From assembly GCF_900067135.1 (NCBI RefSeq), contig NZ_FJUR01000001.1:809501-873500 (forward strand): DNA of 64,000 bases, in the 5' to 3' direction. The stretch's first letter is position 1. Each line of letters opens with the position of its first letter. This document shows, in pieces, positions 1 through 8,510 of the stretch. Below the pieces are notes generated by a model that did not search any database, was not told where the DNA came from, and saw nothing but the letters and a program-made list of their open reading frames with translations. The DNA is from Rhizobium sp. 9140. Its GTDB lineage: Bacteria > Pseudomonadota > Alphaproteobacteria > Rhizobiales > Rhizobiaceae. Both the position numbers and the translations under genes were made by a program.

Positions 1-467
1 CGCGCGATGATGTCGGTGCCGGAGGCGTGACAATTGCCGAGGATACCTGGAACACCGCCCTCTTCGCAGATCCGGGCGACCAGCGCCTCCGGAAAGGCGT
101 CGCCGGTATCGGGAAAGTACCCCCAGTCGAAGCGCACCGGCGTTCCCGCGATTTCCCAGTGCCCGGACGGCGTATCCTTGCCGCGCGAAACCTCTTCGGC
201 CGCGCCATAGACGCCATCGATGGTCTCGGGAAGGGTGAGGCCGGCGGCCAGGCTGCCGCTCGAAAGCCGGGCAGCGTGGAAGAGCCCGCGCGCGGCCATA
301 TTGGGAAGCGCCAGCGGCCCGGCACGAAGCCCCTGTCTGTCGGCCGCACCGGCTGCACAGAACTCGGCGATGTGGCCGAGCGTGTCGGCACCGTCATCTC
401 CGAAGGCAGCGGCGTCCGGCGCACCGCCGATACCGAGGGAGTCCAGAACGAAGAGAAAAGCCCGCAC
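1..467 (-). CDS. deoB: Phosphopentomutase, N-terminal part (runs off the window)
   Basis: Interconverts ribose/deoxyribose 1-phosphate and 5-phosphate in cytoplasmic nucleoside salvage. About 155 codons are visible; the rest lies beyond position 1. The family start is clear: [15 protein letters not shown] carries the first metal-binding Asp, followed by [10 protein letters not shown] and [13 protein letters not shown], both hallmarks of DeoB. The start chosen is GTG at 467, because the product then begins one residue before the conserved RAF motif and a GGAG lies 10 bases upstream; no ATG fits. The gene follows the TadE-like genes on the same strand after 114 bases. Identification is firm from sequence motifs; the C-terminal half is unseen. 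Confidence 0.92.
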   Translation of the reverse strand, partial: MRAFLFVLDSLGIGGAPDAAAFGDDGADTLGHIAEFCAAGAADRQGLRAGPLALPNMAARGLFHAARLSSGSLAAGLTLPETIDGVYGAAEEVSRGKDTPSGHWEIAGTPVRFDWGYFPDTGDAFPEALVARICEEGGVPGILGNCHASGTDIIA

Positions 468-581
468 GTTCCGCAATCTCCTGAAAGCTATCCCCAAACC
501 GGGTCCGATCGTTGGCGGCAACAGATACGCTCCGCCTCCCGCTTTTGCAAACCGAGCACGCAGCCTACGAAGCGGCGGCGC

Positions 582-1178
582 TTACCTGCAGAGCGCGCAG
601 CTGATCCCGAGGCCAATGCGCTGGCGATAATAGTAGTTTTCCGAAAGGTTCATGATCGCCAGCGAATTCTCCTTCATACCTGGCGGCGTGAACAGCATGA
701 GTTCATAGGGAACGGTGAATTCCGAGTGGACGACGAAGGTGTTGAGGACGGTGAGGTCCGCGGGAACGGAAACGATTGCGTTGACGGCATAGGGCGTGCC
801 GCCGTTTTCGTCGCGCGACCATGCGACGACCCCGACCCCCGGCGCGGTGACGCGAATGCCGGAGACCTTCAGCGTGTATTTGCTCATGGAGAACGGCGCC
901 ATGATGCTCAGCGCCACGTTTTTCATGCCGTCGAGTTCCGTGGGCGTGACCTCCGTCTTCTGACTGAGGATGTCGGCCACGGTGCCGGTTGCCTGCGAGA
1001 CTTTCTGCGACATGTTGAAGCCGACGGACAGTTCGAACGCGCCCAGATAGATCATCAGGAGGATCGGTGCGATGAGGGCGAATTCGATGCCGCTCGTTCC
1101 CCGCCGATCGCGCGCCAAGCGGCCGAAACCCAAGACGAGAGGTGAACGCGGGCTGGTGTTGCGATCTGCACCGGTCAT
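582..1178 (-). CDS. TadE-like pseudopilin / pilus assembly protein
   Basis: A 198-residue TadE-family protein of the Flp/Tad pilus system, expected in the inner membrane. A basic cytoplasmic head (RLARDRRGTSG) leads into IEFALIAPILLMIYLGAFEL, the family's prepilin-like segment with the conserved Glu and a single transmembrane helix at about residues 30-50; the rest should be periplasmic. Its ATG overlaps the stop of the upstream TadE-like gene by one base, so the two were co-translated. That upstream gene is broken by the insertion sequence, which also removes the native promoter, so expression is doubtful. Family assignment rests on the N-terminal segment and the neighbourhood; the remainder is poorly conserved in the family. 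Confidence 0.8.
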   Translation of the reverse strand: MTGADRNTSPRSPLVLGFGRLARDRRGTSGIEFALIAPILLMIYLGAFELSVGFNMSQKVSQATGTVADILSQKTEVTPTELDGMKNVALSIMAPFSMSKYTLKVSGIRVTAPGVGVVAWSRDENGGTPYAVNAIVSVPADLTVLNTFVVHSEFTVPYELMLFTPPGMKENSLAIMNLSENYYYRQRIGLGISCALCR

Positions 1179-1659
1179 CAGAATTTCTCGTTCACGAAGG
1201 CGGCCGTCGTCGCCATCAGATAATCGTTCGGCATGGAACTGCCGGCCGGGCGCAGGCCGGTGATGTAGGGGCGCACGAGATCCGTCACGACGGTCCAGCG
1301 ATAATAAGCCCGGATCAGGTTGATCGATCCGGGACCGCCAGGCGCGTAGGCGAAGCCGGTAACGTCGAGGTCGGTGCCCTTGCGCGGAATGGCGATCGGA
1401 ATATCGCTGAAGCGCGCATAGCTGCGAACGTCGATCAGCAGCTTGGCAGGCGTTCCCGCTTCGCTGGCAGAACAGCTCAGCATGGCCGTCAGCTCGTTGC
1501 AGAAGGCGGTGCGGAACTGGGTCTGGTTCATCGTCGCCGGCAGCAGGCCGGTGCGGATCTTGCGGGCCATGGTCTGGGTGGCGTTGGCGAGGATCTGTTC
1601 GCCGGTAAACGCGACGAAGGTCTCGATCGAAGCGAAAATGACCATCAGGAAGGGAATGA
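1178..1659 (-). pseudogene. TadE-like gene truncated at its 5' end by the IS21 element
   Basis: About 160 codons of a second TadE-like protein. Native sequence begins inside the hydrophobic segment (IIPFLMVIFASIETFVAFTG); the start codon and the usual basic head with the GxxxxEF motif, about 15-20 codons, are missing. The last base before the break is 1659, where the IS end (TGTCAACGGCGG on the plus strand) begins; the junction falls inside an Ile codon. The reading frame continues into IS DNA as far as 1924, but that upstream stretch is transposon sequence, not gene. The remainder runs intact to its stop, which overlaps the next gene's ATG. Normally this gene would diverge from the pilin gene. 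Confidence 0.82.
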
Positions 1660-1710
1660 TGTCAACGGCGGAGTAAAATCCTGCCACGCGGCGGCGCAAA
1701 AGTCGGCCAC
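1660..1710. repeat. IS21 right-end terminal repeats (outer and inner copies)
   Basis: The outer copy at 1660-1687 starts TGTCAACGGCGG; the inner copy at 1690-1710 is GGCGGCGCAAAAGTCGGCCAC less its last base here. Both share the scheme GGCGG..AAAA....CCAC and are mirrored at 4091-4165, as expected for binding sites of the IS21 transposase. Confidence 0.75.
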
Positions 1711-1716
1711 TTGTGG

Positions 1717-1772
1717 CGCGCGCATGAGACCGCCGGGAGGGCTTAGGCCCGAGCGGGGGTCTCATGCGCGCG
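1717..1772 (-). terminator. Perfect 15-bp hairpin between istB and the IS right end
   Basis: Arms CGCGCGCATGAGACC (1717-1731) and its exact complement (1758-1772) enclose a 26-base loop. It lies 20 bases after the istB stop, so it probably ends istAB transcription, although no T-run follows. It could also limit read-through from the host. Confidence 0.5.
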
Positions 1773-1791
1773 TTGCGATTTTCGAAGGGCG

Positions 1792-2550
1792 TCAGCCGGC
1801 CTTTCGGGCGCGGCTTTGGGCGAGACGATAGCTGTCGCCGTTCATCTCGAGGATGCTGACGTGATGGGTGATGCGGTCGAGCAAAGCGCCGGTCAGGCGC
1901 TCGGACCCCAAGGTTTCCGTCCATTCGTCAAAAGGAAGGTTGCTGGTGATCAGGGTCGCGCCTCGCTCGTATCGTTGCGAGATCAGCTCGAACAGCAATT
2001 CCGCGCCGGTCTTTGACAGCGGCACGAAGCCCAGTTCATCGATGATCAACAGCTGGTAGGCGGCCATCTGCTTCTGGAACCGGATGAGACGCCGCTCGTC
2101 GCGCGCCTCCATCATCTCGCTGACCAGTGCGGCCGCTGTCGTGAACCCAACGGACAGGCCCTTCTGGCAGGCGGCCAGGCCGAGGCCGAGCGCCACATGG
2201 GTCTTGCCCGTGCCGCTGGGGCCGAGAGCGATAACGTTCTCCCTGCGCTCGATCCATTCGCAGCGCGCCAGTTCCAGCACCTGCATCCTGTTCAGCTTTG
2301 GGATGGCGGCGAAGTCGAAACTGTCGAGGCTTTTGACGACCGGGAACCTGGCCGCCTTGATGCGACGCTCGACCTTGCGACGGTCCCGTTCGATCATCTC
2401 CCGCTCGGCAAGCCGGGTGAGGTATCCGACATGATCGACGCCTTCGGTGGCGCACAGCCGGGCCAGCTTCTGGTACTCGCGCTGGAAACTCGGCAGCTTC
2501 AGGGTTTTGAGATAATGGGTGAGAAGGATCTCGGGTGCTTGGGTGTTCAT
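1792..2550 (-). CDS. istB: IstB, IS21 transposition helper ATPase
   Basis: A 252-residue AAA+ ATPase that assembles on DNA and directs IstA to its target in IS21 transposition. Walker A is GPSGTGKT at residues 110-117 and Walker B is LLIIDE at about 167-172; the C-terminal stretch with SNLPFDEWTE is typical of the family. The start is the ATG at 2550, which overlaps the istA stop by four bases; the longer open frame upstream lies within istA. Length is normal for the family and no frameshift is seen, so the protein should be active. It ends 20 bases before the hairpin at 1772. Confidence 0.93.
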   Translation of the reverse strand: MNTQAPEILLTHYLKTLKLPSFQREYQKLARLCATEGVDHVGYLTRLAEREMIERDRRKVERRIKAARFPVVKSLDSFDFAAIPKLNRMQVLELARCEWIERRENVIALGPSGTGKTHVALGLGLAACQKGLSVGFTTAAALVSEMMEARDERRLIRFQKQMAAYQLLIIDELGFVPLSKTGAELLFELISQRYERGATLITSNLPFDEWTETLGSERLTGALLDRITHHVSILEMNGDSYRLAQSRARKAG

Positions 2551-4043
2551 GCGACTTCTCCCGCATCCGACGACAGGAGACGCATATACGCCTTCGCCGA
2601 TGTCGTCTCGACCGTCGCCCTCGGCAAATACGGGTAGATGGACAGGTCCAGTCTGGGCGGCCGGCGTTCCACCCGGCACAGGATCAGATGCTTGACGGCG
2701 TCAAAGCCAATGGCGCCAAGCTGGATCGCCTGCTTCACCGCCGCATGCAGATCGGCGAGTTCGAAGCTCTCCAGCAGGCGGAGGACCTGCACGTACTCAC
2801 GCCGGCCGTGTTTGGCCATGCGGCCTTCCATCAACCGGCGCAGCGTAGCGAACTCTTGCGGCAAGTCCCAGCCCTGGAGGGGCGCTGCCTGATCCAGCGA
2901 ATTGATCTTCTGCTCGATCAGCGGCAGGTAATGGACAGGATCGAAGACGACGTCTTCCCGTTCCCAGCACCGAGGATGGCGGGCGATGATCTCGCCACGG
3001 CCACCAATGACCACTTCGTTGACATAGCCGCGCACCCACACATCCTGATGGCCATAGGCGACCGGGACGGAATAGTCGTTGGTCTTGTAGCGCACCAGCG
3101 ACTGCGCCGTCACCTTGGCACTTGCCTGGTCGCAGGCATCAAATGGCGAGGCTGGCAAGGCGCGCATGGCAGCCAGATCGCGCCGCAAGCGCTCGCCGAT
3201 CGTCTCGCTCTCGCCGCGCAGCCTGTCGCGCTGGCGCTTCCGGCACTGCTCCTCCAGAAAGGTGTTGAACGCCTCCCATGTCGCAAACTGCGGGATCGGT
3301 ACCATGAAGTTGCGCCGGGCATAGCCGACGAGACCCTCGACGTTCCCCTTGTCGTTGCCCTTGCCGGGACGGCCATAGCGATCCCGGATAAGGTAGTGGG
3401 ACAGGAAGCCGCTGAACAACGTCGCGCGCTTGCGGGTGCCGTCAGGCAAAATCTTCGCCACCAGGCAACGGTCGTTGTCGTAGACGATCGATTGCGGCAC
3501 GGCGCCGAAGAAAGCGAACGCATGGACATGGCCATCGACCCAGGCCTCGGCCACTGCCGCCGGATAGGCCCGCACGTAGCAGCCGTCGCTGTGCGGAAGG
3601 TCGAGCACGAAGAAATGCGCCTTCTGCTCGACACCGCCGATGACCACCATCGCCTCACCGAAATCGGCCTGCGCATGGCCGGGCGGATGCGACAGCGGCA
3701 CGAACACTTCCTGGCGGCGCTGATCCCGCTCGCGCATGTAATCCTTGATGATCGTATAGCCGCCAGTGAACCCGCATTCGTCTCGAAGCCGGTCAAACAC
3801 CCGCTTGGCCGTATGGCGCTGCTTGCGCGGCACTTGTCTGTCTTCGTCCAGCCAGTGATCGATCGTCGAGACAAACGCATCCAGCTTGGGCCGCCGGATC
3901 GGTGATTGTCGCTGATAGCCAGGTGGCGTCGAATAGGACAGCATCTTGGAAACGCTGTCGCGCGATATGTTGAAATGCTTTGCAGCCTGACGCCGGCTCA
4001 TGCCTTCCGAGCAAGCCAGTCGAACCTTCAGATATAATTCCAC
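2547..4043 (-). CDS. istA: IstA, IS21-family DDE transposase
   Basis: A 498-residue transposase that cuts and joins the element's ends. An N-terminal helix-turn-helix (SRRQAAKHFNISRDSVSKML, residues 16-35) should bind the terminal repeats. The integrase core shows the DDE triad as D127 (HAQADFGEA), D189 (SIVYDND) and E236 (KGNVEGLVG); the C-terminal beta-rich region follows. Length and motifs are complete. The start at 4043 lies about 50 bases inside the inner left-end repeat, as is usual. It is translationally coupled to istB through an ATGA overlap. Nothing suggests decay, so the copy may be able to move. Confidence 0.93.
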   Translation of the reverse strand: MELYLKVRLACSEGMSRRQAAKHFNISRDSVSKMLSYSTPPGYQRQSPIRRPKLDAFVSTIDHWLDEDRQVPRKQRHTAKRVFDRLRDECGFTGGYTIIKDYMRERDQRRQEVFVPLSHPPGHAQADFGEAMVVIGGVEQKAHFFVLDLPHSDGCYVRAYPAAVAEAWVDGHVHAFAFFGAVPQSIVYDNDRCLVAKILPDGTRKRATLFSGFLSHYLIRDRYGRPGKGNDKGNVEGLVGYARRNFMVPIPQFATWEAFNTFLEEQCRKRQRDRLRGESETIGERLRRDLAAMRALPASPFDACDQASAKVTAQSLVRYKTNDYSVPVAYGHQDVWVRGYVNEVVIGGRGEIIARHPRCWEREDVVFDPVHYLPLIEQKINSLDQAAPLQGWDLPQEFATLRRLMEGRMAKHGRREYVQVLRLLESFELADLHAAVKQAIQLGAIGFDAVKHLILCRVERRPPRLDLSIYPYLPRATVETTSAKAYMRLLSSDAGEVA

Positions 4044-4090
4044 GGTATAGATCCCCAGGCCCTCCTGCGCTCATTGCAGAAGAGAAATAG

Positions 4091-4165
4091 GTGGCCGACT
4101 TTTACGCCGCCCGAAGCGGGACAATCCCGCCGCTACCGTGGTCTAATTTTGCACCGCCGCTCTCA
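4091..4165. repeat. IS21 left-end terminal repeats
   Basis: The inner copy at 4091-4111 (GTGGCCGACTTTTACGCCGC plus C) and the outer copy at 4138-4165 (starting GTGGTCTAATTTTGCACCGC and ending CTCA) mirror the repeats at 1660-1710. A small GCGGGA/TCCCGC hairpin lies between the copies. The inner copy begins with a GTG that opens a frame running straight into the cpaC remnant. Confidence 0.75.
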
Positions 4166-4924
4166 CTGGCGACCGGCCAGATCGGCAGCGGAACCGTTTC
4201 ATTTATGAGCTCCATCAATGCCATGGAGCAGGCCGGCGTCATGCGGACCCTCGCCGAACCAAGTCTAACGGCCATTTCCGGAAAGAGCGCAAAGTTTTTC
4301 GTCGGCGGGGAGTATCGTCTTCCTTCTGGTCAGACCGTGACAGAAGAGAAGGATGCGGTCACGGGACAAACGAAGCCGGTCCTCACACGCGAGGTCAAAG
4401 ACGTCGAATATGGCGTCGAGTTGAACTTCAAGCCTGTTGTCCTCGGGCCAGGACGCATCGCGCTGGATATCGAAACGAACGTTTCCGAACCTACCTTCGA
4501 GGGCAGCGTCGTCAGCGGTAGCTTCGCGGGTATTCCCGGCCAGACCTACATGTCGATCCGCAAGCGCGAGGCCTCGACCAGTGTCGAGCTTCCCTCCGGC
4601 GGCTCGATCGTCATCGGCGGCCTCGTGCAGGACAACGTCCGCCAGGCCATCTCCGGCGTCCCGGGCCTTGCCAAAATCCCGATCTTCGGCACGCTCTTCC
4701 GCTCGCGCGACTTTCTGCGCAACGAAACCGAACTGGTCATCATCGCAACGCCCTATCTCGTGCGCCCCGTCGCCCGCAACCAGATCTCCCGGCCGGACGA
4801 CAATTTCAACCCGTCCGCCGATCTTCCCGGCTTCTTCCTCGGCGAAGTCAATCGCATCTACGGCAACCGTGGCGCCCAGCCGGTCGGGCAATATCACGGC
4901 AATGTCGGCTTCATTTACAAATAG
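4166..4924 (+). pseudogene. cpaC: Secretin CpaC of the Tad pilus, C-terminal half only
   Basis: CpaC (RcpA, CtpD in Agrobacterium) forms the outer-membrane channel of the Flp/Tad pilus and is normally about 480-510 residues. Here 252 native codons remain, beginning with LATGQIGSG directly after the IS end. They include the secretin core: AMEQAGVMRTLAEPSLTAIS, VELPSGGSIVIGGLVQ and IPIFGTLFRSRDF. The signal peptide, the BON domain and the N-terminal secretin repeats are lost. The frame stays open back to a GTG at 4091 inside the IS, so a cytoplasmic fusion of 25 IS-encoded residues with the core could be made, but it could not be exported. It is followed after 12 bases by cpaD. Confidence 0.88.
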
Positions 4925-4936
4925 GCGGGGACGGAC

Positions 4937-5683
4937 ATGACATCACTGCGCGCGTTCCCCCATTCCGAAAGGCGTTCGGCCATGCCGTTCCCATCCCGTA
5001 CCGGCTCATCCCGCATCATCCGTTTCGCCCTCGTCAGTCTCGGCATTGCGGCCAGTCTGGCGGCCTGCGCGAAGCGCGACGACCTGTCGACGGGCGCCAT
5101 TCCTGATGACTACCGCACCCGGCATCCGATTGTCGTCGGCGAGAGCGAGCGGGCGATCGACATCCCCATCGCTTCCAGCGATCGCCGGCTTCCTGTCGGC
5201 ACGCGCGAGGTCATCAAGGGTTTTGCCCAGACCTATCGCGGCTCGGCGAACGGCGTCGTCCAGATCATGCTGCCGAGCGGTTCGCGCAATGGCGCTGCGG
5301 TCGAGGCCGTGCGCCGCGATATCCGCGCGATCCTGGTGCAGACCGGCGTTCCGGCAAACCGGCTTCTCGAAACGCGCTACGACGCAGCCGGCAGCGGCGA
5401 TGCGGCGCCCGTTCGCCTGAGCTTTACCGCGATCACGGCCTCGACCGGCCCTTGCGGATCCTGGCCGGAGGATCTCGTCAGCAACACGACGGAGAACCGC
5501 AACTGGAGCAATTTCGGCTGCGCCAGCCAGTCGAACCTTGCAGCCCAGATCGCCAATCCCACGGATCTGCTGGGTCCCCAGGCACAATCGCCGATCGATG
5601 CCGCGCGACGCGGACAGGTCATCGACGACTACAGGGGCATCAGTTCAAGCCCGGACACCACGATCTCCATCACGACCAACTGA
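4937..5683 (+). CDS. cpaD: CpaD, lipoprotein of the Tad pilus
   Basis: A 248-residue periplasmic or outer-membrane lipoprotein (CtpE in Agrobacterium) that works with the CpaC secretin. A basic, hydrophobic signal peptide ends in the lipobox LAAC (Cys at about residue 44 from the 4937 start). Downstream, VVQIMLPSGSRNGAAV and NFGCASQSNLAAQIANP are typical of the CpaD family. Two ATGs are possible: 4937, and 4982, which gives a more usual signal length and is preceded by GAAAGG. The gene starts 12 bases after the cpaC remnant and continues the operon, now without its native promoter. Intact but probably without a partner. Confidence 0.9.
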   Translation: MTSLRAFPHSERRSAMPFPSRTGSSRIIRFALVSLGIAASLAACAKRDDLSTGAIPDDYRTRHPIVVGESERAIDIPIASSDRRLPVGTREVIKGFAQTYRGSANGVVQIMLPSGSRNGAAVEAVRRDIRAILVQTGVPANRLLETRYDAAGSGDAAPVRLSFTAITASTGPCGSWPEDLVSNTTENRNWSNFGCASQSNLAAQIANPTDLLGPQAQSPIDAARRGQVIDDYRGISSSPDTTISITTN

Positions 5684-5710
5684 CGCAGCAGACGCGTCGC
5701 GGGGCACCAC

Positions 5711-7000
5711 ATGAGCGCCATTGATTACAAGATCGAGAGCCTGAGCGGCGAGGCGGCCGCACCGGCCGAAGTCGTCCTGCCGCAGGACATCGAGCACCTG
5801 CGTCCGCTGCCCCGCATCTCCATCCATGCCTTCTGCGAGACCGAGGCCGTGCAGCGCAGTCTGGAGCGCTGCGGGCAGGACCGGCGCATGGCAAAGGTCG
5901 GCTTCCGCATCAACAGCGGCAATGTGGCGACGGCCGCCAACATGTTCTCCACGATGCCGACGCCGAACCTCATCATTCTCGAAACATCCTCCGAGCCCGG
6001 CGTCCTCATGCAGGAACTCGCCCCGCTCGCGCAGGTCTGCGATCCCACCACCAAGGTCATCCTCATCGGCCGCTACAACGATATCGGTCTCTATCGCGAG
6101 CTGATCCGCAACGGCATCTCCGAATATATGGTGGCGCCCGTCGCCATGTCCGACCTGATGGGCGCGATTTCCTCGATCTTCGTCGATCCCGAGGCCGAAC
6201 CGCTCGGTCGCAATATCGCCTTCATCGGCGCCAAGGGCGGTGTCGGCTCGTCCACGCTGGCGCACAATTGCGCCTGGGGGATTTCGCATCTCTTTGCGAC
6301 CGAGACGGTGCTTGCCGATCTCGATCTGCCCTATGGCACGGCCAATATCAATTTCGACCAGGATCCGCCGCAGGGCGTGGCCGAAGCCGTCTTTTCGCCG
6401 GAACGTCTCGACGAGGTCTTCCTCGACCGGCTTCTGACGAAATGCTCCGAGCATCTCTCGCTGCTGGCCGCCCCCTCCATGCTCGACCGCGCCTATGATT
6501 TCGACGGAAACGCCTTTCAGGCACTCGCTGAAATCCTGCAGCGCAATGCCCCGGTCTCCATCCTCGACGTGCCGCATACGTGGAACGAGTGGACGCGCAA
6601 CATCGTCGGCGAGGCGGACGAGCTCGTCATCACCGCCGTTCCCGACCTTGCCAATCTTCGCAACGCCAAGAACCTGTTCGACAGCATCCGCAAGCTGCGC
6701 CCGAACGACAAGGCGCCGCATCTCGTTCTCAACCAGGTCGGCATGCCGAAGCGCCCCGAGATTTCCGTCGCCGACTTCTGCGAGTCGCTGGAAATCGAGG
6801 CGGCGGCGATCATTCCCTTCGATGCCGCGCTCTTCGGCACGGCGGCAAACAGCGGGCGCATGATCGGCGAGACCGACAAGAAGGCCCCGACAGCCGAAAT
6901 CTTTTCCCAGCTGGCGCATCTGCTGACGGGCCGGGTCACGGCCAAAAAGCCCAAGAAAGCGGGTCTCGGCATGGTGCTCGGCCTTCTCGGCCGCAACTGA
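5711..7000 (+). CDS. cpaE: CpaE, MinD/ParA-like pilus localisation ATPase
   Basis: A 429-residue cytoplasmic protein (TadZ, CtpF) that places the Tad pilus machine at the pole. The first 150 residues form a degenerate receiver-like domain (NLIILETSSEPG, KVILIGRYNDIGLY). A MinD-type ATPase domain follows, with the deviant Walker A KGGVGSS at about residues 174-180 and LADLDLPYGT further on. Length agrees with the family. It follows cpaD by 27 bases and precedes cpaF by 45 bases. Ribosome-binding sequence before the ATG is weak. No damage is seen. Confidence 0.93.
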   Translation: MSAIDYKIESLSGEAAAPAEVVLPQDIEHLRPLPRISIHAFCETEAVQRSLERCGQDRRMAKVGFRINSGNVATAANMFSTMPTPNLIILETSSEPGVLMQELAPLAQVCDPTTKVILIGRYNDIGLYRELIRNGISEYMVAPVAMSDLMGAISSIFVDPEAEPLGRNIAFIGAKGGVGSSTLAHNCAWGISHLFATETVLADLDLPYGTANINFDQDPPQGVAEAVFSPERLDEVFLDRLLTKCSEHLSLLAAPSMLDRAYDFDGNAFQALAEILQRNAPVSILDVPHTWNEWTRNIVGEADELVITAVPDLANLRNAKNLFDSIRKLRPNDKAPHLVLNQVGMPKRPEISVADFCESLEIEAAAIIPFDAALFGTAANSGRMIGETDKKAPTAEIFSQLAHLLTGRVTAKKPKKAGLGMVLGLLGRN

Positions 7001-7045
7001 GCCGGAGAAGGGACGCGACGATGAGACGGGATCAGGTAAACAGCC

Positions 7046-8506
7046 ATGTTTGGTAAACGCGGAAACGACAGCACCGGCCGGATACCGAGCCCGCCCCCTG
7101 TCATGGCCTCGCCGGCCGTGGCAGTGATGGAGCGGCCCACGGCTCCTCTGATTGCAGAAAGCGCCCGCGATGCAGCCGCTCTCGTTCGCCAGCCGGCACC
7201 ACCGGCAGCGCGCAAGCGCGCGCCCCGCACGGAAGACTATTACGACACCAAGGCGCAGGTCTTCTCGGCGCTGATCGATACGATCGACCTGTCGCAGCTC
7301 GCCAAGCTCGATGGGGAAAGCGCGCGCGAAGAGATCCGCGATATCGTCAACGATATCATCACGATCAAGAACTTTGCCATGTCGATCTCCGAGCAGGAGG
7401 AACTGCTCGAGGATATCTGCAACGACGTTCTCGGCTACGGGCCGCTGGAGCCGCTGCTGGCCCGCGACGACATCGCCGACATCATGGTCAACGGCGCCGG
7501 GCAGACTTTTATCGAAGTCGATGGCAAGACGATCGAGAGCGACGTCCGCTTCCGCGACAATGCCCAGCTCCTGTCGATCTGCCAGCGTATCGTGTCCCAG
7601 GTCGGCCGGCGCGTCGATGAAAGCTCGCCCATCTGCGACGCGCGCCTGCCGGACGGCTCGCGCGTCAACGTCATCGCGCCGCCGCTCGCCATCGATGGCG
7701 CGGCGCTGACGATCCGCAAGTTCAAGAAGGACAAGCTCAAGCTCGACCAGCTCGTGCGCTTCGGGGCGATCACGCCGGAAGGCGCCGTCCTGCTCCAGAT
7801 CATCGGCCGGGTCCGCTGCAACGTCGTCATCTCCGGCGGAACGGGCTCGGGCAAGACGACGCTCCTCAATTGCCTGACCGCCTATATCGATGCCAACGAA
7901 CGCGTCATCACCTGCGAAGACACCGCCGAACTCCAGCTGCAGCAGCCGCATGTCGTGCGTCTCGAAACCCGTCCGCCCAATATCGAGGGCGAAGGCGAGA
8001 TCACCATGCGCGATCTCATCAAGAACTGCCTGCGCATGCGGCCCGAACGCATCATCGTCGGCGAAGTCCGCGGCGCCGAAGTGTTCGACCTCCTGCAGGC
8101 CATGAACACCGGCCATGACGGTTCCATGGGCACGATCCACGCCAACACGCCGCGCGAATGCCTCGCCCGCATGGAATCGATGATCGCCATGGGCGGCTAC
8201 ACGCTGCCGGCCAAGACCGTGCGCGAGATCATCTCGGGGTCGATCGACATCATCATTCAGGCCGCCCGCCTGCGCGACGGCTCGCGCCGCATCACCCACA
8301 TCACCGAAGTGGTCGGCATGGAAGGCGACGTGATCATCACGCAGGACCTGATGCGCTACGAGATCGAGGGCGAGGACGCCGTCGGCAAGATCGTCGGCCG
8401 TCACAAGGGTTCGGGCATCGGCCGCCCGCATTTCTGGGATCGTGCCCGCTATTTCAACGAGGACAAGCGCCTCGCCGCCACGCTCGACACCCTGAACAAG
8501 GAGTAG
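7046..8506 (+). CDS. cpaF: CpaF, Tad pilus assembly ATPase
   Basis: A 486-residue secretion ATPase of the VirB11/PulE family (TadA, CtpG) that powers pilin polymerisation at the inner membrane. Walker A is GGTGSGKT at 264-271; the Asp box region with [11 protein letters not shown] and Walker [12 protein letters not shown] at about 335-345 follow, and the His box lies in [13 protein letters not shown]. The N-terminal 60 residues are Pro/Ala-rich and variable. All catalytic motifs are intact. It is followed after only 4 bases by tadB, so the two are probably translationally coupled. Confidence 0.95.
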   Translation: MFGKRGNDSTGRIPSPPPVMASPAVAVMERPTAPLIAESARDAAALVRQPAPPAARKRAPRTEDYYDTKAQVFSALIDTIDLSQLAKLDGESAREEIRDIVNDIITIKNFAMSISEQEELLEDICNDVLGYGPLEPLLARDDIADIMVNGAGQTFIEVDGKTIESDVRFRDNAQLLSICQRIVSQVGRRVDESSPICDARLPDGSRVNVIAPPLAIDGAALTIRKFKKDKLKLDQLVRFGAITPEGAVLLQIIGRVRCNVVISGGTGSGKTTLLNCLTAYIDANERVITCEDTAELQLQQPHVVRLETRPPNIEGEGEITMRDLIKNCLRMRPERIIVGEVRGAEVFDLLQAMNTGHDGSMGTIHANTPRECLARMESMIAMGGYTLPAKTVREIISGSIDIIIQAARLRDGSRRITHITEVVGMEGDVIITQDLMRYEIEGEDAVGKIVGRHKGSGIGRPHFWDRARYFNEDKRLAATLDTLNKE

Positions 8507-8510
8507 GGCG

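Larger units (their letters stand above)
1660..4165 (-). mobile_element. IS21-family insertion sequence (istA-istB), about 2.5 kb
   Basis: A complete-looking IS21-type element read on the minus strand: istA then istB with a 4-base ATGA overlap. The ends carry the family's multiple terminal repeats. The outer 28 bases match in inverted orientation (19 of 28) and begin TG and end CA. A second inner pair of 21 bases (1690-1710 and 4091-4111) matches at nearly every position. The tips were placed by eye from these repeats and by where host gene homology resumes on each side. The flanking bases (GAATGA before 1660, CTGGCG after 4165) show no direct repeat, unlike a simple IS21 insertion, which duplicates 4-8 bases. 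Confidence 0.88.

Noticed and set aside
1925..2546. Extension of the truncated TadE-like frame into IS DNA as a longer novel protein.
   Set aside because: The upstream part is the antisense of istB and the IS terminal region, so it is not an independent gene.
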